Shown here: in pieces, positions 18,689-28,015 of the stretch
How the letters are laid out: each line of letters begins with the position of its first letter
Position numbering within the stretch: position 1 is the stretch's first letter
DNA from: Moraxella bovis
GTDB lineage: Bacteria > Pseudomonadota > Gammaproteobacteria > Pseudomonadales > Moraxellaceae
Direction of reading: 5' to 3'
Length of the DNA stretch: 64,000 bases
Assembly (NCBI RefSeq): GCF_002014975.1
Contig: NZ_MUXV01000006.1
Coordinates: 41,089-105,088 of the forward strand
Made by a program: the position numbers and the translations under genes
The notes under the pieces: generated by a model
Database searches by the model: none
Seen by the model: only the letters and a program-made list of their open reading frames with translations
Told to the model about the DNA's origin: nothing

Positions 18689-21016
18689 CTACACCAGCTC
18701 TACTGTTTGTGCTGATTTTACCACATCAAAGCGTAATTTTGATGACTTTTTATCATCATTTGTCAATTTTTCATCATCAAGCAACACTTGCACCACCCCA
18801 CCTTGTGCCAGCTCACCAAAGAGTATCATTTCGGCAAGGGGTTTTTTAAGCTCATCAGTCACCAGTCGTGCCATCGGTCTTGCCCCCATGAGTTTATCAT
18901 AACCCTTCTCGCCCAGATATGTACGCACGTCATCGCTGACTTCTAGTACCACGTTTTTATCATCTAGGGTGCTTTGTAGCTCGATGATGAATTTATCCAC
19001 CACCGAACCGATGGTCTCACTAGATAACGGAGCGAACTGCACCACCGCATCCAAACGATTGCGAAACTCTGGGGTGAAGGTGCGTTTCATTGCCTCAGAG
19101 TTATCACTGCTGTGGTCTTGCTCGGTAAAGCCCATCGATGTACGGCTAATACTCTCTGCCCCGACATTAGTCGTCATGATGAGAATAACTTGTTTAAAGG
19201 ACACGCTTCTGCCGTTATTGTCGGTCAGCGTGCCATGATCCATGACTTGTAGCAGTAGGTTAAAGACGTCATGATGGGCTTTTTCAATCTCATCAAGCAG
19301 TAACACACAGTGGGGGTGTTGATGGACTTTTTCGGTCAAAAGTCCGCCTTGGTCATAGCCGACATAGCCAGGGGGAGCCCCGATGAGTCGTGATGCGGTA
19401 TGAGCTTCCATGTATTCACTCATGTCAAAACGGATAAGCTCCACGCCCAAGGCAAAGGCAAGCTGACGGGTGATTTCGGTTTTGCCGACTCCTGTTGGTC
19501 CTGCAAACATAAACGCCCCGATGGGTTTTTCGGTGGATTTGAGTCCTGCCCGAGCCAGCTTGATACTGTCGGCTAATTTACCAATCGCTTCATCTTGCCC
19601 AAAGACGACGTGTTTTAAATCTCGCTCTAAGTTTTTCAACACTTCCACGTCATCACGACTCACCGATTTGGATGGTATGCGAGCGATTTTAGCGACGATT
19701 TCTTCGACTTGTGCCACGTCCACCGTGCCGATGATGGCTGTTTGTGTGTCATGATTAACATTGTCCAACTTCTCGCCATGTTGCAATCGCATTCTCGCCC
19801 CTGCTTCATCGATGACATCGATGGCTTTGTCGGGCAAAAAGCGGTCATGGATGTGCTTGGCAGACAGCTCCACCGCCGATTTGATGGCGTCATCGGTATA
19901 GCTGACCCGATGAAAGGCTTCGTATTGGGCTTTTAAGCCTTGCAAGATACCAATACTGTCTTCTATGCTTGGTTCTTTGATGTCGATTTTTTGAAAACGT
20001 CTGGATAGGGCATGGTCTTTTTCAAAGACTTGGCGGTATTCGGCAAAGGTCGTTGAGCCGATACAGCGTAATTCGCCATTGGCTAAGGCAGGCTTGATAA
20101 GGTTAGATACGTCCATGGTGCTATTCATCGATGAACCTGCCCCGATGATGGTGTGAATCTCATCGATAAATAGCACGGCATTGGGCTGTTTTTTAATGGC
20201 TTTTAATAAGTCTTTGATACGGTTTTCAAAATCGCCACGAAACTTCGTCCCTGCCACCAATGAACCGATGTCAAGGCTATAAATGATGGTATCGGCTAGG
20301 GCTTTGGGGGCTTTGCCACTGGTGATGAGCCATGCCAACCCTTCGGCAATGGCGGTCTTGCCCACCCCAGGGTCGCCCACCAGTAGGGGATTATTTTTAC
20401 GGCGACGGCATAGGATTTGGGCGGTGCGTTCTATCTCTGCCATGCGTCCGATGAGCGGGTCGGTCAAACCCTGCTTGGCTCGCTCGTTAAGATTTTGGGC
20501 AAACTCTTTGAGCGGGTCTTTTTTGGGGGCGGACTTTTGGGCTTTGGGGCTGTCATCTTCTTCGCTCTCGCCCTGCTCATCATTAGGCTCATTCATACCA
20601 TGCGACAGATACCGCATGACTGACAAGCCTGATATTCCCTGCGATTTAAGCAGTGCCACCGCCTGTGAATCTCGCTCTTTAAATATCGCCACCAATACAT
20701 CGATGCCTGACACCGCTCGCCCCTGCCCACTGGTCTGCACATGCCAAATCGCCCGTTGTAACACTCGCTGATAGGCTTTGGTCATCATGGGCGTGGCGTG
20801 CGCGCCTGTAATGCGTGGGATATAAACTTGCAAATACCGCTTTAACTCATTTGCCAGAAAGTCCAAATCCACCCCACACGCCGTCAAAATCTCTCGTGCT
20901 TCGGGGTCGCTGATAAGCCCCAGCAGCAAATGCTCAACCGTGATGTATTCGTGCTGTTCTTTGCGGGCGAAATCTTCTACCGCTTGGCGAGTGTTTTCAA
21001 AGGTTTTATTAAACAT
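18689..21016 (-). CDS. clpA: ATP-dependent Clp protease ATP-binding subunit ClpA
   Basis: A 775-residue class I Clp unfoldase. It has the ClpS-binding N domain (residues 1-145), a first AAA+ module (Walker A GDPGVGKTA, Walker B VLFIDEIHT) and a second (Walker A GPTGVGKTE, Walker B VLLLDEIEKAH). SMGFTEQD occupies the place of the ClpP-docking IGF/IGL loop. It unfolds proteins and feeds them to ClpP. An acidic linker after the N domain (ESEEDDSPKAQK) is a little longer than usual. clpS is at 7867-8181 rather than adjacent. Confidence 0.95.
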   Translation of the reverse strand: MFNKTFENTRQAVEDFARKEQHEYITVEHLLLGLISDPEAREILTACGVDLDFLANELKRYLQVYIPRITGAHATPMMTKAYQRVLQRAIWHVQTSGQGRAVSGIDVLVAIFKERDSQAVALLKSQGISGLSVMRYLSHGMNEPNDEQGESEEDDSPKAQKSAPKKDPLKEFAQNLNERAKQGLTDPLIGRMAEIERTAQILCRRRKNNPLLVGDPGVGKTAIAEGLAWLITSGKAPKALADTIIYSLDIGSLVAGTKFRGDFENRIKDLLKAIKKQPNAVLFIDEIHTIIGAGSSMNSTMDVSNLIKPALANGELRCIGSTTFAEYRQVFEKDHALSRRFQKIDIKEPSIEDSIGILQGLKAQYEAFHRVSYTDDAIKSAVELSAKHIHDRFLPDKAIDVIDEAGARMRLQHGEKLDNVNHDTQTAIIGTVDVAQVEEIVAKIARIPSKSVSRDDVEVLKNLERDLKHVVFGQDEAIGKLADSIKLARAGLKSTEKPIGAFMFAGPTGVGKTEITRQLAFALGVELIRFDMSEYMEAHTASRLIGAPPGYVGYDQGGLLTEKVHQHPHCVLLLDEIEKAHHDVFNLLLQVMDHGTLTDNNGRSVSFKQVILIMTTNVGAESISRTSMGFTEQDHSSDNSEAMKRTFTPEFRNRLDAVVQFAPLSSETIGSVVDKFIIELQSTLDDKNVVLEVSDDVRTYLGEKGYDKLMGARPMARLVTDELKKPLAEMILFGELAQGGVVQVLLDDEKLTNDDKKSSKLRFDVVKSAQTVELV

Positions 21017-21109
21017 AAAAGTCCTACTTGATAAATGCTTTTATAACAATATGGGGATAATGCCACAAAAAACCATGATTGTTTTGCAAAAAAATGATGG
21101 ATTATGGGA

Positions 21110-22120
21110 TTATTTATTCGCCTGTGTGACTTTTAAAAACTCATCAACAACTTTATATTGCCCACTTGTTGTCTCCTCACGGTACATCGCCTCACGAAAG
21201 GCGTTGGAATTGGCAAGTCCGCCTGTGTACCAAGCGATGTGTTTTCGGGCAATGCGACAGCCTGAGTATTCGCCATAAAATTGATACAGCTCGTCCAAAT
21301 GAGCCAGTACAATCTCACGCAGTTCACTCACGCTAGGCGATGGCAAAAGCTCACCTGTGGCAAGATAATGGGCAATGTCCCGAAAAATCCATGGTCGCCC
21401 CTGCCCTGCTCGCCCTATCATGACCGCATCCGCCCCTGTGTACTCTTGTACCCATTTGGCTTTTTGGGGGCTGTCAATGTCGCCGTTTACGATGATGGGG
21501 ATTTTGGCGTCTGCCTTGACTTGCTTGATAAGCTCATAACGGGCATTGCCTGTATAAAAATCCTCTCGGGTGCGTCCGTGTATGGCAAGGGCGGATATGC
21601 CTGCGTTTTCGGCAATTTTGGCAACCGTTAGGATATTTTCTTGCCCGTTGGCAAAGCCAAGCCGTGTTTTTAGGGTAATCGGCACGCCCAAATCGGCAAC
21701 CGACGCCACCGCACTGTCAAGGAGTCTTTTTACCAAATCTAAGTCTTGCAAAAGTGCCGACCCCGACAGCTTACGACACACCTTTTTGGCAGGACAGCCC
21801 ATGTTAATATCCACGATACACGCCCCATTTTCCACCTGAAATCGCACCGCTTGGGCAAGTTTATCAGGCTCTGCTCCCGCCACTTGGGCGGATATGGGAG
21901 CAATCTCACCCGAGAAGTTGGCACGGTACAGCGACTTTTGGCGAGCGTATAGGGCGGTATCGGCAATAATCATCTCACTGACGGCATGACCTGCCCCAAA
22001 GGACTTAGCAAGACGGCGAAAGGGGTTATCGGTTACCCCTGCCATTGGGGCGACAATCAGGCGATTGGCAATGGTTTGATTGCCGATGGCTAGGGGGGTT
22101 AAGAGTATGTGTTTATTCAT
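21110..22120 (-). CDS. dusB: tRNA-dihydrouridine synthase DusB
   Basis: An FMN-dependent tRNA dihydrouridine synthase of 336 residues. It has LIVAPMAGVTDNPFR, the active-site Cys in NMGCPAKKVCRKLSGSALLQ, LTLKTRLG-like (ITLKTRLGF), AIHGRTRED and MIGRAGQGRPWIF. It overlaps the upstream rnz gene by 4 bp (ATGA type). The frequent dusB-fis pairing is absent: no fis follows. Confidence 0.93.
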   Translation of the reverse strand: MNKHILLTPLAIGNQTIANRLIVAPMAGVTDNPFRRLAKSFGAGHAVSEMIIADTALYARQKSLYRANFSGEIAPISAQVAGAEPDKLAQAVRFQVENGACIVDINMGCPAKKVCRKLSGSALLQDLDLVKRLLDSAVASVADLGVPITLKTRLGFANGQENILTVAKIAENAGISALAIHGRTREDFYTGNARYELIKQVKADAKIPIIVNGDIDSPQKAKWVQEYTGADAVMIGRAGQGRPWIFRDIAHYLATGELLPSPSVSELREIVLAHLDELYQFYGEYSGCRIARKHIAWYTGGLANSNAFREAMYREETTSGQYKVVDEFLKVTQANK

Positions 22121-23160
22121 AAATTTTTGATTTTATTAGGTTCATTTATAGCATCCAAACCCACCACCACTTGCAAAAAATCCTTTGCCAGCACCAGTTT
22201 GCCGTCATAATAACTCTCCACTTCCTTACGAATATGCCCCATGTTGGGCTGTTTGGCGGTTTCATCATCAAAAGGGGCGTATCTGGCACTAAAATGGGTC
22301 AATATCAGCATGGGAACGTGGCAGGCGTGGGCGAATTGAGCAACCATTTTGGCACTAGAATGCTTAGGGTCAAATCCGCCCTGCTCGGCAGGTTTACTGA
22401 CTATTTTTTGCATGACATCATCGGTATAAGTCGCCTCGTGGACGAGAGCGTGGCAGTCTTTGACGGCTTGGGTCAGTAGGCTTGGCGTGTCGTTGTCGCC
22501 TGCAATGACGATTTTGGTGGTGTTTTGGGCATGAACTTTGTAGTCATGCGGATTGATGATGTTGTCATCAAGGCTTAGGGGTGTATCCGCTTTCAAAATC
22601 TCATGCCAATATTTATTAGCGATGTTATCGGTTTTTAATTTGCCCGTCAAAATTTTGTCTTTGTCAAGGATCTGGACAATCTCAAAGCCAAACGATGCAA
22701 TGCGGTGCGATAGCGTGTGCAGGCGTATAAAAATGCGATGATTGTCGCCCAAATCAAGGGGCAATTCACGCTCCAAATTATCCTCAATGGCAATAAAATC
22801 AATGGGATAATTAAACTGTAGCTCGCTCACGATGGTCAGTGTATCAAGCAGTTTGACAATCGCTTTTGGGGCGATGAGCGTCAAAGGCTTAGTGCGTCTG
22901 TTCATGCCAAGGCTCGCCAAAAGTCCGCCCAGCCCATAGCAGTGGTCGCCGTGCGTGTGCGTGATGAGTATGGCGGATAAGTCATTGGGCGACAGATGGC
23001 TTTTCATGAGCTGATGCTGAGTGCCTTCTCCGCAGTCGATGAGTAGCCAAGTATTGCGTTTGGCGTGGGCGTTGGCAACGCATTCTAGGGCAAGGGCAGA
23101 GACGTTGCGTTCACGAGTTGGCACACCGCTTGATGTGCCTAAAAAGGTGAGTTTGAACAT
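22117..23160 (-). CDS. rnz: Ribonuclease Z
   Basis: A metallo-beta-lactamase fold tRNA 3'-processing endonuclease. It has FLGTSSGVPTRERNVSALAL at the N terminus, the zinc motif THTHGDHCYGLGGLLASLG, HEATYTDD, and a late histidine (ILTHFSARYAP). ATG 23160 begins the fold directly (MFKLTFLGTSSG, 347 residues); the nine residues before it are unlikely. It overlaps dusB by 4 bp. Confidence 0.9.
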   Translation of the reverse strand: MFKLTFLGTSSGVPTRERNVSALALECVANAHAKRNTWLLIDCGEGTQHQLMKSHLSPNDLSAILITHTHGDHCYGLGGLLASLGMNRRTKPLTLIAPKAIVKLLDTLTIVSELQFNYPIDFIAIEDNLERELPLDLGDNHRIFIRLHTLSHRIASFGFEIVQILDKDKILTGKLKTDNIANKYWHEILKADTPLSLDDNIINPHDYKVHAQNTTKIVIAGDNDTPSLLTQAVKDCHALVHEATYTDDVMQKIVSKPAEQGGFDPKHSSAKMVAQFAHACHVPMLILTHFSARYAPFDDETAKQPNMGHIRKEVESYYDGKLVLAKDFLQVVVGLDAINEPNKIKNL

Positions 23161-23275
23161 GGAGTTAATTGATAAATATGGTGGCACATTGTACCATATT
23201 TATCAAAATGGGTTGGGATTTATCAAAATAAATCAGGGTGATTTTACCGTCCCGATGTGTCACCATCCATCGTCC

Positions 23276-23764
23276 CTAGCCATTATTAGACAACCACAAA
23301 CTGCTGTCGTCATCATAAAATTCCTGCTTCCATACAGGAATGTCGGCTTTGATGGCGTTCAGTAACCACTCGCAGGCATCAAATGCAGGCGTACGATGAG
23401 ACGCACACACCCCAATCCACACCGCCATATCGCCAATGCCAAGCTCGCCAATGCGATGAATGGCGACAGCGTGCGTGATGTCAAAGCTCACTTTGGCTTC
23501 ACGGATGAGCTTCGCCCCATGATTGATGGCAAGTTGTTCATAGCCATAATAAGTCAGACGGCTTACCGCTCGCTTATTATTATGGTTACGCACCCACCCT
23601 TCAAACGTGACGAGCGCCCCTGCGGTGTCATTTAGTAGATACGATTTTAACAATCTATCATCAATGGGGTAATCCGACAAAGCAAAACCGTCCACTCGGG
23701 CAAGCTCATAGGCTTCATCCTTGGGCAGGCTTGTGATTAACGCATTATCATGAACCGTTTTCAT
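23276..23764 (-). CDS. moaE: Molybdopterin synthase catalytic subunit MoaE
   Basis: The large subunit of molybdopterin synthase, which converts cyclic pyranopterin monophosphate to molybdopterin. It has GALVTFEGWVRNHNNKRAVS, LTYYGYEQLA, AIHRIGELGIGDMAVWIGV and the Lys-containing KADIPVWKQEFYDD. ATG 23764 gives 162 residues and falls one base after the moaD stop codon; the long frame to 23983 runs inside moaD. It is the last gene of the moaB-mobA-moaC-moaD-moaE run. Confidence 0.93.
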   Translation of the reverse strand: MKTVHDNALITSLPKDEAYELARVDGFALSDYPIDDRLLKSYLLNDTAGALVTFEGWVRNHNNKRAVSRLTYYGYEQLAINHGAKLIREAKVSFDITHAVAIHRIGELGIGDMAVWIGVCASHRTPAFDACEWLLNAIKADIPVWKQEFYDDDSSLWLSNNG

Positions 23765-23765
23765 A

Positions 23766-24035
23766 TCAGCCCCCTGCCACAGGTGGAATAAAGGCAATCG
23801 TATCGCCTGATGAGACCTTATCACCCCAACTGCCAAACTCATGATTGATGGCAACCGCCACTTTGTCTTGGGGCAAATCAAAGCCGTATTTGGCGGACAA
23901 TTTGGCATAAATCGTCGCCAAATCACCACTATCAGTCTGCACAGTCTCGCTATCCTTACCTGCCTGCTCGGCAAGGCTGGCAAAGTACAGCACGGTAAGG
24001 CTTATCGTATCAAGCGTTTGATTGTTATCTGTCAT
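23766..24035 (-). CDS. moaD: Molybdopterin synthase sulfur carrier subunit MoaD
   Basis: An 89-residue ubiquitin-like sulfur carrier ending in the required Gly-Gly (IAFIPPVAGG), which is adenylated by MoeB and thiocarboxylated. Overlaps moaC by 11 bp and is followed at once by moaE, so translational coupling is likely. Confidence 0.93.
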   Translation of the reverse strand: MTDNNQTLDTISLTVLYFASLAEQAGKDSETVQTDSGDLATIYAKLSAKYGFDLPQDKVAVAINHEFGSWGDKVSSGDTIAFIPPVAGG

Positions 24036-24498
24036 AATCGGATTTTCCCCCTGTTTTTTGGATAAGATGAATATCAGTTATCATGATGTCATGGCTGATT
24101 GCCTTGGTCATGTCATAGATGGTAAGACACGCCACCGACACGGCAGTCAAGGCTTCCATTTCAACACCTGTCTTGTGGGTAACTTTGGCGGTCGCCCCCA
24201 CCACGATGGCGCACTCATCATCAGCATAACGAAAGCTCATCTTGATGGTGTCAAGGGGCAAGGCGTGGCATAAGGGTATCAGCTCATGCGTTTTTTTGCC
24301 TGCCATAATCCCCGCGATGTGGGCGGTCTGAATGATACTGCCCTTTTTGGTCATGCCCTCTGTGTCTTTGATGTGGCGGTACACGTCAGGGGCGAACACC
24401 ACCTTACCATGTGCACTCGCGGTGCGTGCGGTGGCGATTTTGTCGCCCACGTCCACCATGGTGATGTTGCCGTCTTTGTCTAAATGGGTAAGATTCAT
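24025..24498 (-). CDS. moaC: Cyclic pyranopterin monophosphate synthase MoaC
   Basis: A 157-residue MoaC with VDVGDKIATARTASAHGKV, AGIMAGKKTHELIPLCHALP, and MEALTAVSVACLTIYDMTKA. Working after MoaA, it makes cyclic pyranopterin monophosphate. Overlaps mobA by 4 bp upstream and moaD by 11 bp downstream. Confidence 0.96.
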   Translation of the reverse strand: MNLTHLDKDGNITMVDVGDKIATARTASAHGKVVFAPDVYRHIKDTEGMTKKGSIIQTAHIAGIMAGKKTHELIPLCHALPLDTIKMSFRYADDECAIVVGATAKVTHKTGVEMEALTAVSVACLTIYDMTKAISHDIMITDIHLIQKTGGKSDYDR

Positions 24499-25187
24499 GA
24501 TTGCTCTTTTTGTAAGTTGTTTTTAAAATACGACAATGCCAATTTAAATTCATCGGGCGTATTAAAATTGGCAAGATTTCGCCAATCTGTTGGCATGCGT
24601 GTTTGGTAAATGGCTTTATCCTTTAAAAATTTCATCACAGACCGCTCGCCCTTATCCAAATATATTTTTAATTCATCATATAAAGACAACGAATAACAGC
24701 CTAATAACGGATAATCTTTATCGCCCGAAGTGTCTTTTAAATATACCCCATGATGATTTTTTAAATTAGCCTTTTTTAATAAATTAAAAATCTCACCAAC
24801 ATCAATCAAATTATCACAGCTAATTACCATCAAAAATTTATCGGATAAATTATTGTCCGTTGTTTTATCTTGATTAACAAAATGAGTTTGACAATAATGA
24901 AAAGCCGATAAAAGACACGATAACGCCCCTGCATTTTTGATATAGTCATCAATGATAATAACAGATGAATTGATTGAATTGGTATTGTTTGAAAAACACT
25001 TATCCAAAAATCCTTTATCATTATCGCCAAGCAATATCGCCAGATTTAACATATTGGCATTATTGATGTGAAAATCAAGCAATGTCTGATGATTTGGCAA
25101 AGGTAATAATGCCTTGGGCGAACCCATGCGGCGAGAATTACCCCCTGTCAAAATCAATAGACCAATCACGCTCATGGCTTTGCCCAT
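24495..25187 (-). CDS. mobA: Molybdenum cofactor guanylyltransferase MobA
   Basis: Joins GMP to molybdopterin to give the bis-MGD-type cofactor used by nitrate reductase and related enzymes. It has the nucleotidyltransferase P-loop-like LLILTGGNSRRMGSPKALL, an Asp-containing MVISCDN, and NFNTPDEFK near the C terminus. It is 230 residues from ATG 25187; ATG 25175 is an alternative. The middle of the gene is strikingly AT-rich and Asn/Lys/Ile-rich compared with moaB and moaC on either side, which could reflect recombination or weak constraint. Confidence 0.88.
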   Translation of the reverse strand: MGKAMSVIGLLILTGGNSRRMGSPKALLPLPNHQTLLDFHINNANMLNLAILLGDNDKGFLDKCFSNNTNSINSSVIIIDDYIKNAGALSCLLSAFHYCQTHFVNQDKTTDNNLSDKFLMVISCDNLIDVGEIFNLLKKANLKNHHGVYLKDTSGDKDYPLLGCYSLSLYDELKIYLDKGERSVMKFLKDKAIYQTRMPTDWRNLANFNTPDEFKLALSYFKNNLQKEQS

Positions 25188-25190
25188 CGC

Positions 25191-25757
25191 TTAGCCGTGC
25201 GTGGGATTTTGACGCATAAGATGTGGCACAAAGTTACATGGGCGTGTGCGGTTATCAAGCTGTTCCAACAAAATGCCTTCCCAACCCGTACGGCACGCCC
25301 CTGTCGAACCCGGCAAGCAAAAAATCGCCGTGCTGTTCGCCATACCTGCCACCGCCCGAGATTGCAAGGTGGACATACCGATGTCATCTTTGGAGAGTAG
25401 GCGAAACATCTCGCCAAAGCCTGCCACTTCTTTGTCAAACAGCACCGACACCGCCTCTGGCATATTGTCCCGATGATAAAAGCCCGTACCGCCCGTGCTG
25501 ATGACGGCATGAACATTGGGGTCAGCAATCCACGCACTCATCACGGCACGGATTTGGTAGATGTCATCTGTTGTGAGTTTGCGGTTGATGAGCGTATGCC
25601 CTGCTTTGACGATACTGTCTGCCAGATATTGCCCTGATGTGTCTTCGTCCAGCGTGCGGGTGTCGGAGACGGTCAGCACGGCGATGTTGAGCGGAATAAA
25701 TGGCTTGTCCGCTTTTGGCGGAGCGATGTGGTTGGGGTTATTGCAAAGCTTGCACAT
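25191..25757 (-). CDS. moaB: Molybdenum cofactor biosynthesis protein MoaB
   Basis: A MogA/MoaB-fold protein of 188 residues that adenylates molybdopterin before metal insertion. It has AVLTVSDTRTLDEDTSGQYL, ISTGGTGFYHRDNMPEAV, SRAVAGMANSTAIFCLPGS and the C-terminal DNRTRPCNFVPHL. First gene of the tightly packed run into mobA (3 bp gap). An N-terminal cysteine pair (MCKLCNN) is unusual for the family. Confidence 0.92.
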   Translation of the reverse strand: MCKLCNNPNHIAPPKADKPFIPLNIAVLTVSDTRTLDEDTSGQYLADSIVKAGHTLINRKLTTDDIYQIRAVMSAWIADPNVHAVISTGGTGFYHRDNMPEAVSVLFDKEVAGFGEMFRLLSKDDIGMSTLQSRAVAGMANSTAIFCLPGSTGACRTGWEGILLEQLDNRTRPCNFVPHLMRQNPTHG

Positions 25758-25791
25758 AGGATTGGCCTTTTAAATTAAAATAAATAAAATA

Positions 25792-26493
25792 TCAATGAGC
25801 TTTACGTTTGTCGTGGATTTTCTTTTTCCAGCTGATTTCTAGACAGTCAATACCAAGCCATTTATCCGCCGCCTGTGTCTCAATGCCAGATTTTTGGTTA
25901 ATCAATGACCATAACGCTGTCAAATTAGCAAAAGGATAAGGGCGGTCAATAAGATAAACAGGCATGTCCGCATGAAGCACCCCAGTTCGCACCACCTGAT
26001 AATACCACCCTGCAATGCCCTCTCGTGCCACGAAATAGGACACGCCTGCGTTGCCAAGCTTATCATTAATCTTATAGCAGGGGCGACGTGGCTGTATCAG
26101 ACGCACCTGTACGCTGTCATCGCCCTCGCCAAACTGATAAATGTCGCCAATGCAGACATTATCCTCGCACATCGGCTCGCCTGCTGTCATCACGGTTAGG
26201 TTCTCGCCCAATGAACCGATGGGTGCGTTCAAATTAAATTCTTGATTGATGGCGTCATAGGTCGTGATGGGCATTTGGTGCAGGGCTTTTAGATGTCCGC
26301 CGTGAAATTTATGTTCTGCCTGCTCATCCTCGGACAGACCCAGCAGATTTACCGTCATGCTACCGTCAATCGCTATTTTGTTAATGGCACTCACGCCACG
26401 CACGAACGGCTCTACCTTGCCTGCTCGTACATCGGTTAATGTGCCGATAAGTCTGGGCAAATCATCTGCTTGTGTGATTGTCTCTGCGGTCAT
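25792..26493 (-). CDS. MOSC domain protein, YiiM-like
   Basis: A 233-residue MOSC (molybdenum cofactor sulfurase C-terminal) protein. It has the YiiM-like HGGHLKALHQMPITTYDAIN, GSLGENLTV, and the conserved Cys in RLIQPRRPCYKI. YiiM of E. coli is a molybdenum-cofactor enzyme that reduces N-hydroxylated bases such as 6-hydroxylaminopurine. Its place between moaA and moaB supports cofactor dependence. It is one of the few possible users of the cofactor seen in this window. Confidence 0.85.
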   Translation of the reverse strand: MTAETITQADDLPRLIGTLTDVRAGKVEPFVRGVSAINKIAIDGSMTVNLLGLSEDEQAEHKFHGGHLKALHQMPITTYDAINQEFNLNAPIGSLGENLTVMTAGEPMCEDNVCIGDIYQFGEGDDSVQVRLIQPRRPCYKINDKLGNAGVSYFVAREGIAGWYYQVVRTGVLHADMPVYLIDRPYPFANLTALWSLINQKSGIETQAADKWLGIDCLEISWKKKIHDKRKAH

Positions 26494-26541
26494 GATTGAA
26501 CACCTTATGCATTAAAAGCCATATCATATCATAAGATATAA

Positions 26542-27594
26542 CTAACCGCCCACCAGCGATAAATTATTCATAATACCGCTATGACTGTCTAAATAATGGT
26601 GTTCAGGTTTGATTGGCATTAAGCCTTCTAGTGCTGTCATTAGCCCTTTTTTATCTTGTGTTGCAAGATAAGGGCGAATGTCATAATTTTGAGAATCAAA
26701 TAAGCACAAATGCACTTTGCCAAGACTGCTGACTCTTAAGCGATTGCAACTATCACAAAAGTTTTTGGCATACGGCTCAATAATGCCAATACTGCCTGCA
26801 TAATCGGGGTGGATATATTCAATGGCAGGTCCATCGTCTTGGGCTTTAGGCTTGGGTTGCCAGCCATGTGTAACAAGGTAGTCTTTGATAAACTGGGCGG
26901 TTTGATTTTGAGCAAAAAACAAATCGGCATTATCACTGGTTTGCATAAATTCAATAAAGCGATAAGTAACAGGACGCTCTTTGACAAAATCAAGGGCGGA
27001 TAATAAATTATCATAAGCGGTATCGTGCATTAAAATACCGTTCATTTTTAATTTAATGTCGGTCGTTTGTAATAATTCATCCACATCATTTAATAGCGTG
27101 GGCAATATGTCAAAGCCTGTGATTTTTTTGAATATGTCTTTATCAAAACTGTCAATACTAAGATTTAATTGATTCAGCCCAGCGTTTTGCCAAGATGATA
27201 GGTGTTTGGCAAGTTTGTAGCCGTTTGATGAGATGGCGATTTTGGCAATGCCATGCTGTTTGGCAAGGGCGATGATGTCCGCCAAATCACGACGAACGGA
27301 CGGCTCTCCGCCTGTCAGACGTAATTTTTTTGTACCAAGACTGACAAAGCCGTCAAAAAGCGTGTCAATCTCGGCAAGTGTCAGCTCGTCATTAGCTCGT
27401 TTGCCTTGATAGCCGTTCGGCAAGCAGTAATCACAGCGAAAGTTACAAAAGTCAGTAACGGATAGGCGTAGGTAGGTCAGCTGTCTGTTAAATCCGTCCA
27501 CAAGTGGGGTGGGGGTAAGCTGGGTGTGTGAGCCTTGCCCGCCCATGTCAGCAAAGGGGGCTTTGGCGTGGTAGGTGGGGACGGACGTTTTCAT
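26542..27594 (-). CDS. moaA: GTP 3',8-cyclase MoaA
   Basis: A radical SAM enzyme of 350 residues, first step of molybdenum cofactor synthesis. The SAM cluster is CNFRCDYC (CxxxCxxC), the second 4Fe-4S site is in NFCDSCNRLRVSS, and the protein ends in the Gly-Gly tail (LSLVGG) found in functional MoaA. LRLTGGEPSVRRDL is also conserved. It lies 49 bp upstream of the MOSC gene on the same strand. Confidence 0.95.
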   Translation of the reverse strand: MKTSVPTYHAKAPFADMGGQGSHTQLTPTPLVDGFNRQLTYLRLSVTDFCNFRCDYCLPNGYQGKRANDELTLAEIDTLFDGFVSLGTKKLRLTGGEPSVRRDLADIIALAKQHGIAKIAISSNGYKLAKHLSSWQNAGLNQLNLSIDSFDKDIFKKITGFDILPTLLNDVDELLQTTDIKLKMNGILMHDTAYDNLLSALDFVKERPVTYRFIEFMQTSDNADLFFAQNQTAQFIKDYLVTHGWQPKPKAQDDGPAIEYIHPDYAGSIGIIEPYAKNFCDSCNRLRVSSLGKVHLCLFDSQNYDIRPYLATQDKKGLMTALEGLMPIKPEHHYLDSHSGIMNNLSLVGG

Positions 27595-27814
27595 GGCTTC
27601 GTAAGGCGTTGCCTCGGTTGTGGGTATGGGCTAAGTGTAGCAAAACCGTGCGTCCGCCCCAATCGCCCAAAAGGCAAAGGGCATACTACTTTGGGGGTAG
27701 GGGTGGGGTGATGGGGTTTTTATTTGTATAGCCACAACATTTACTCATAAAACTACTTGAACATCAAACCAAATCGCTGTATGATTTAAAAATCCAAATC
27801 AAAGGCTAAATGAT

Positions 27815-28015
27815 ATGATGTCACTCTTAAGTTTATTCATTGGGGCATTGATTGCACTTTATTTATTATTTCCTATATTGGCAATACCTTTGATTATTTT
27901 GGCTGTGACTTTGTGTGCTTTTATTCAAGGGTTTTTGGAGTCGCTCATCGAATCTTTTTTAAAAATAATAAAAATAATATTTAGGGCGTGCCTACCATTG
28001 GTAACATTTTATTGA
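27815..28015 (+). CDS. Small hydrophobic protein, 3' end formed by repeat DNA
   Basis: A 66-residue protein made almost entirely of two hydrophobic helices (FIGALIALYLLFPILAIPL and a second one to about residue 38). AAGG at 27802-27805 precedes the ATG pair. The last ten or so residues are encoded by a family 1 repeat remnant (27981-28010), so the natural C terminus has probably been lost. Unrecognised; it may be the front part of the gene that continues at 27988. Confidence 0.4.
   Translation: MMSLLSLFIGALIALYLLFPILAIPLIILAVTLCAFIQGFLESLIESFLKIIKIIFRACLPLVTFY
27981..28010 (-). repeat. MITE-like family 1, copy B (right-end remnant)
   Basis: TTAGGGCGTGCCTACCATTG and the following GTAACATTTT match the right end of the full family 1 element (reverse complement of 46438-46467). 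No left end is present nearby. Confidence 0.7.

Noticed and set aside
23766..23983. N-terminal extension of MoaE
   Set aside because: It lies within moaD in another frame; MoaE is of normal length from ATG 23764.
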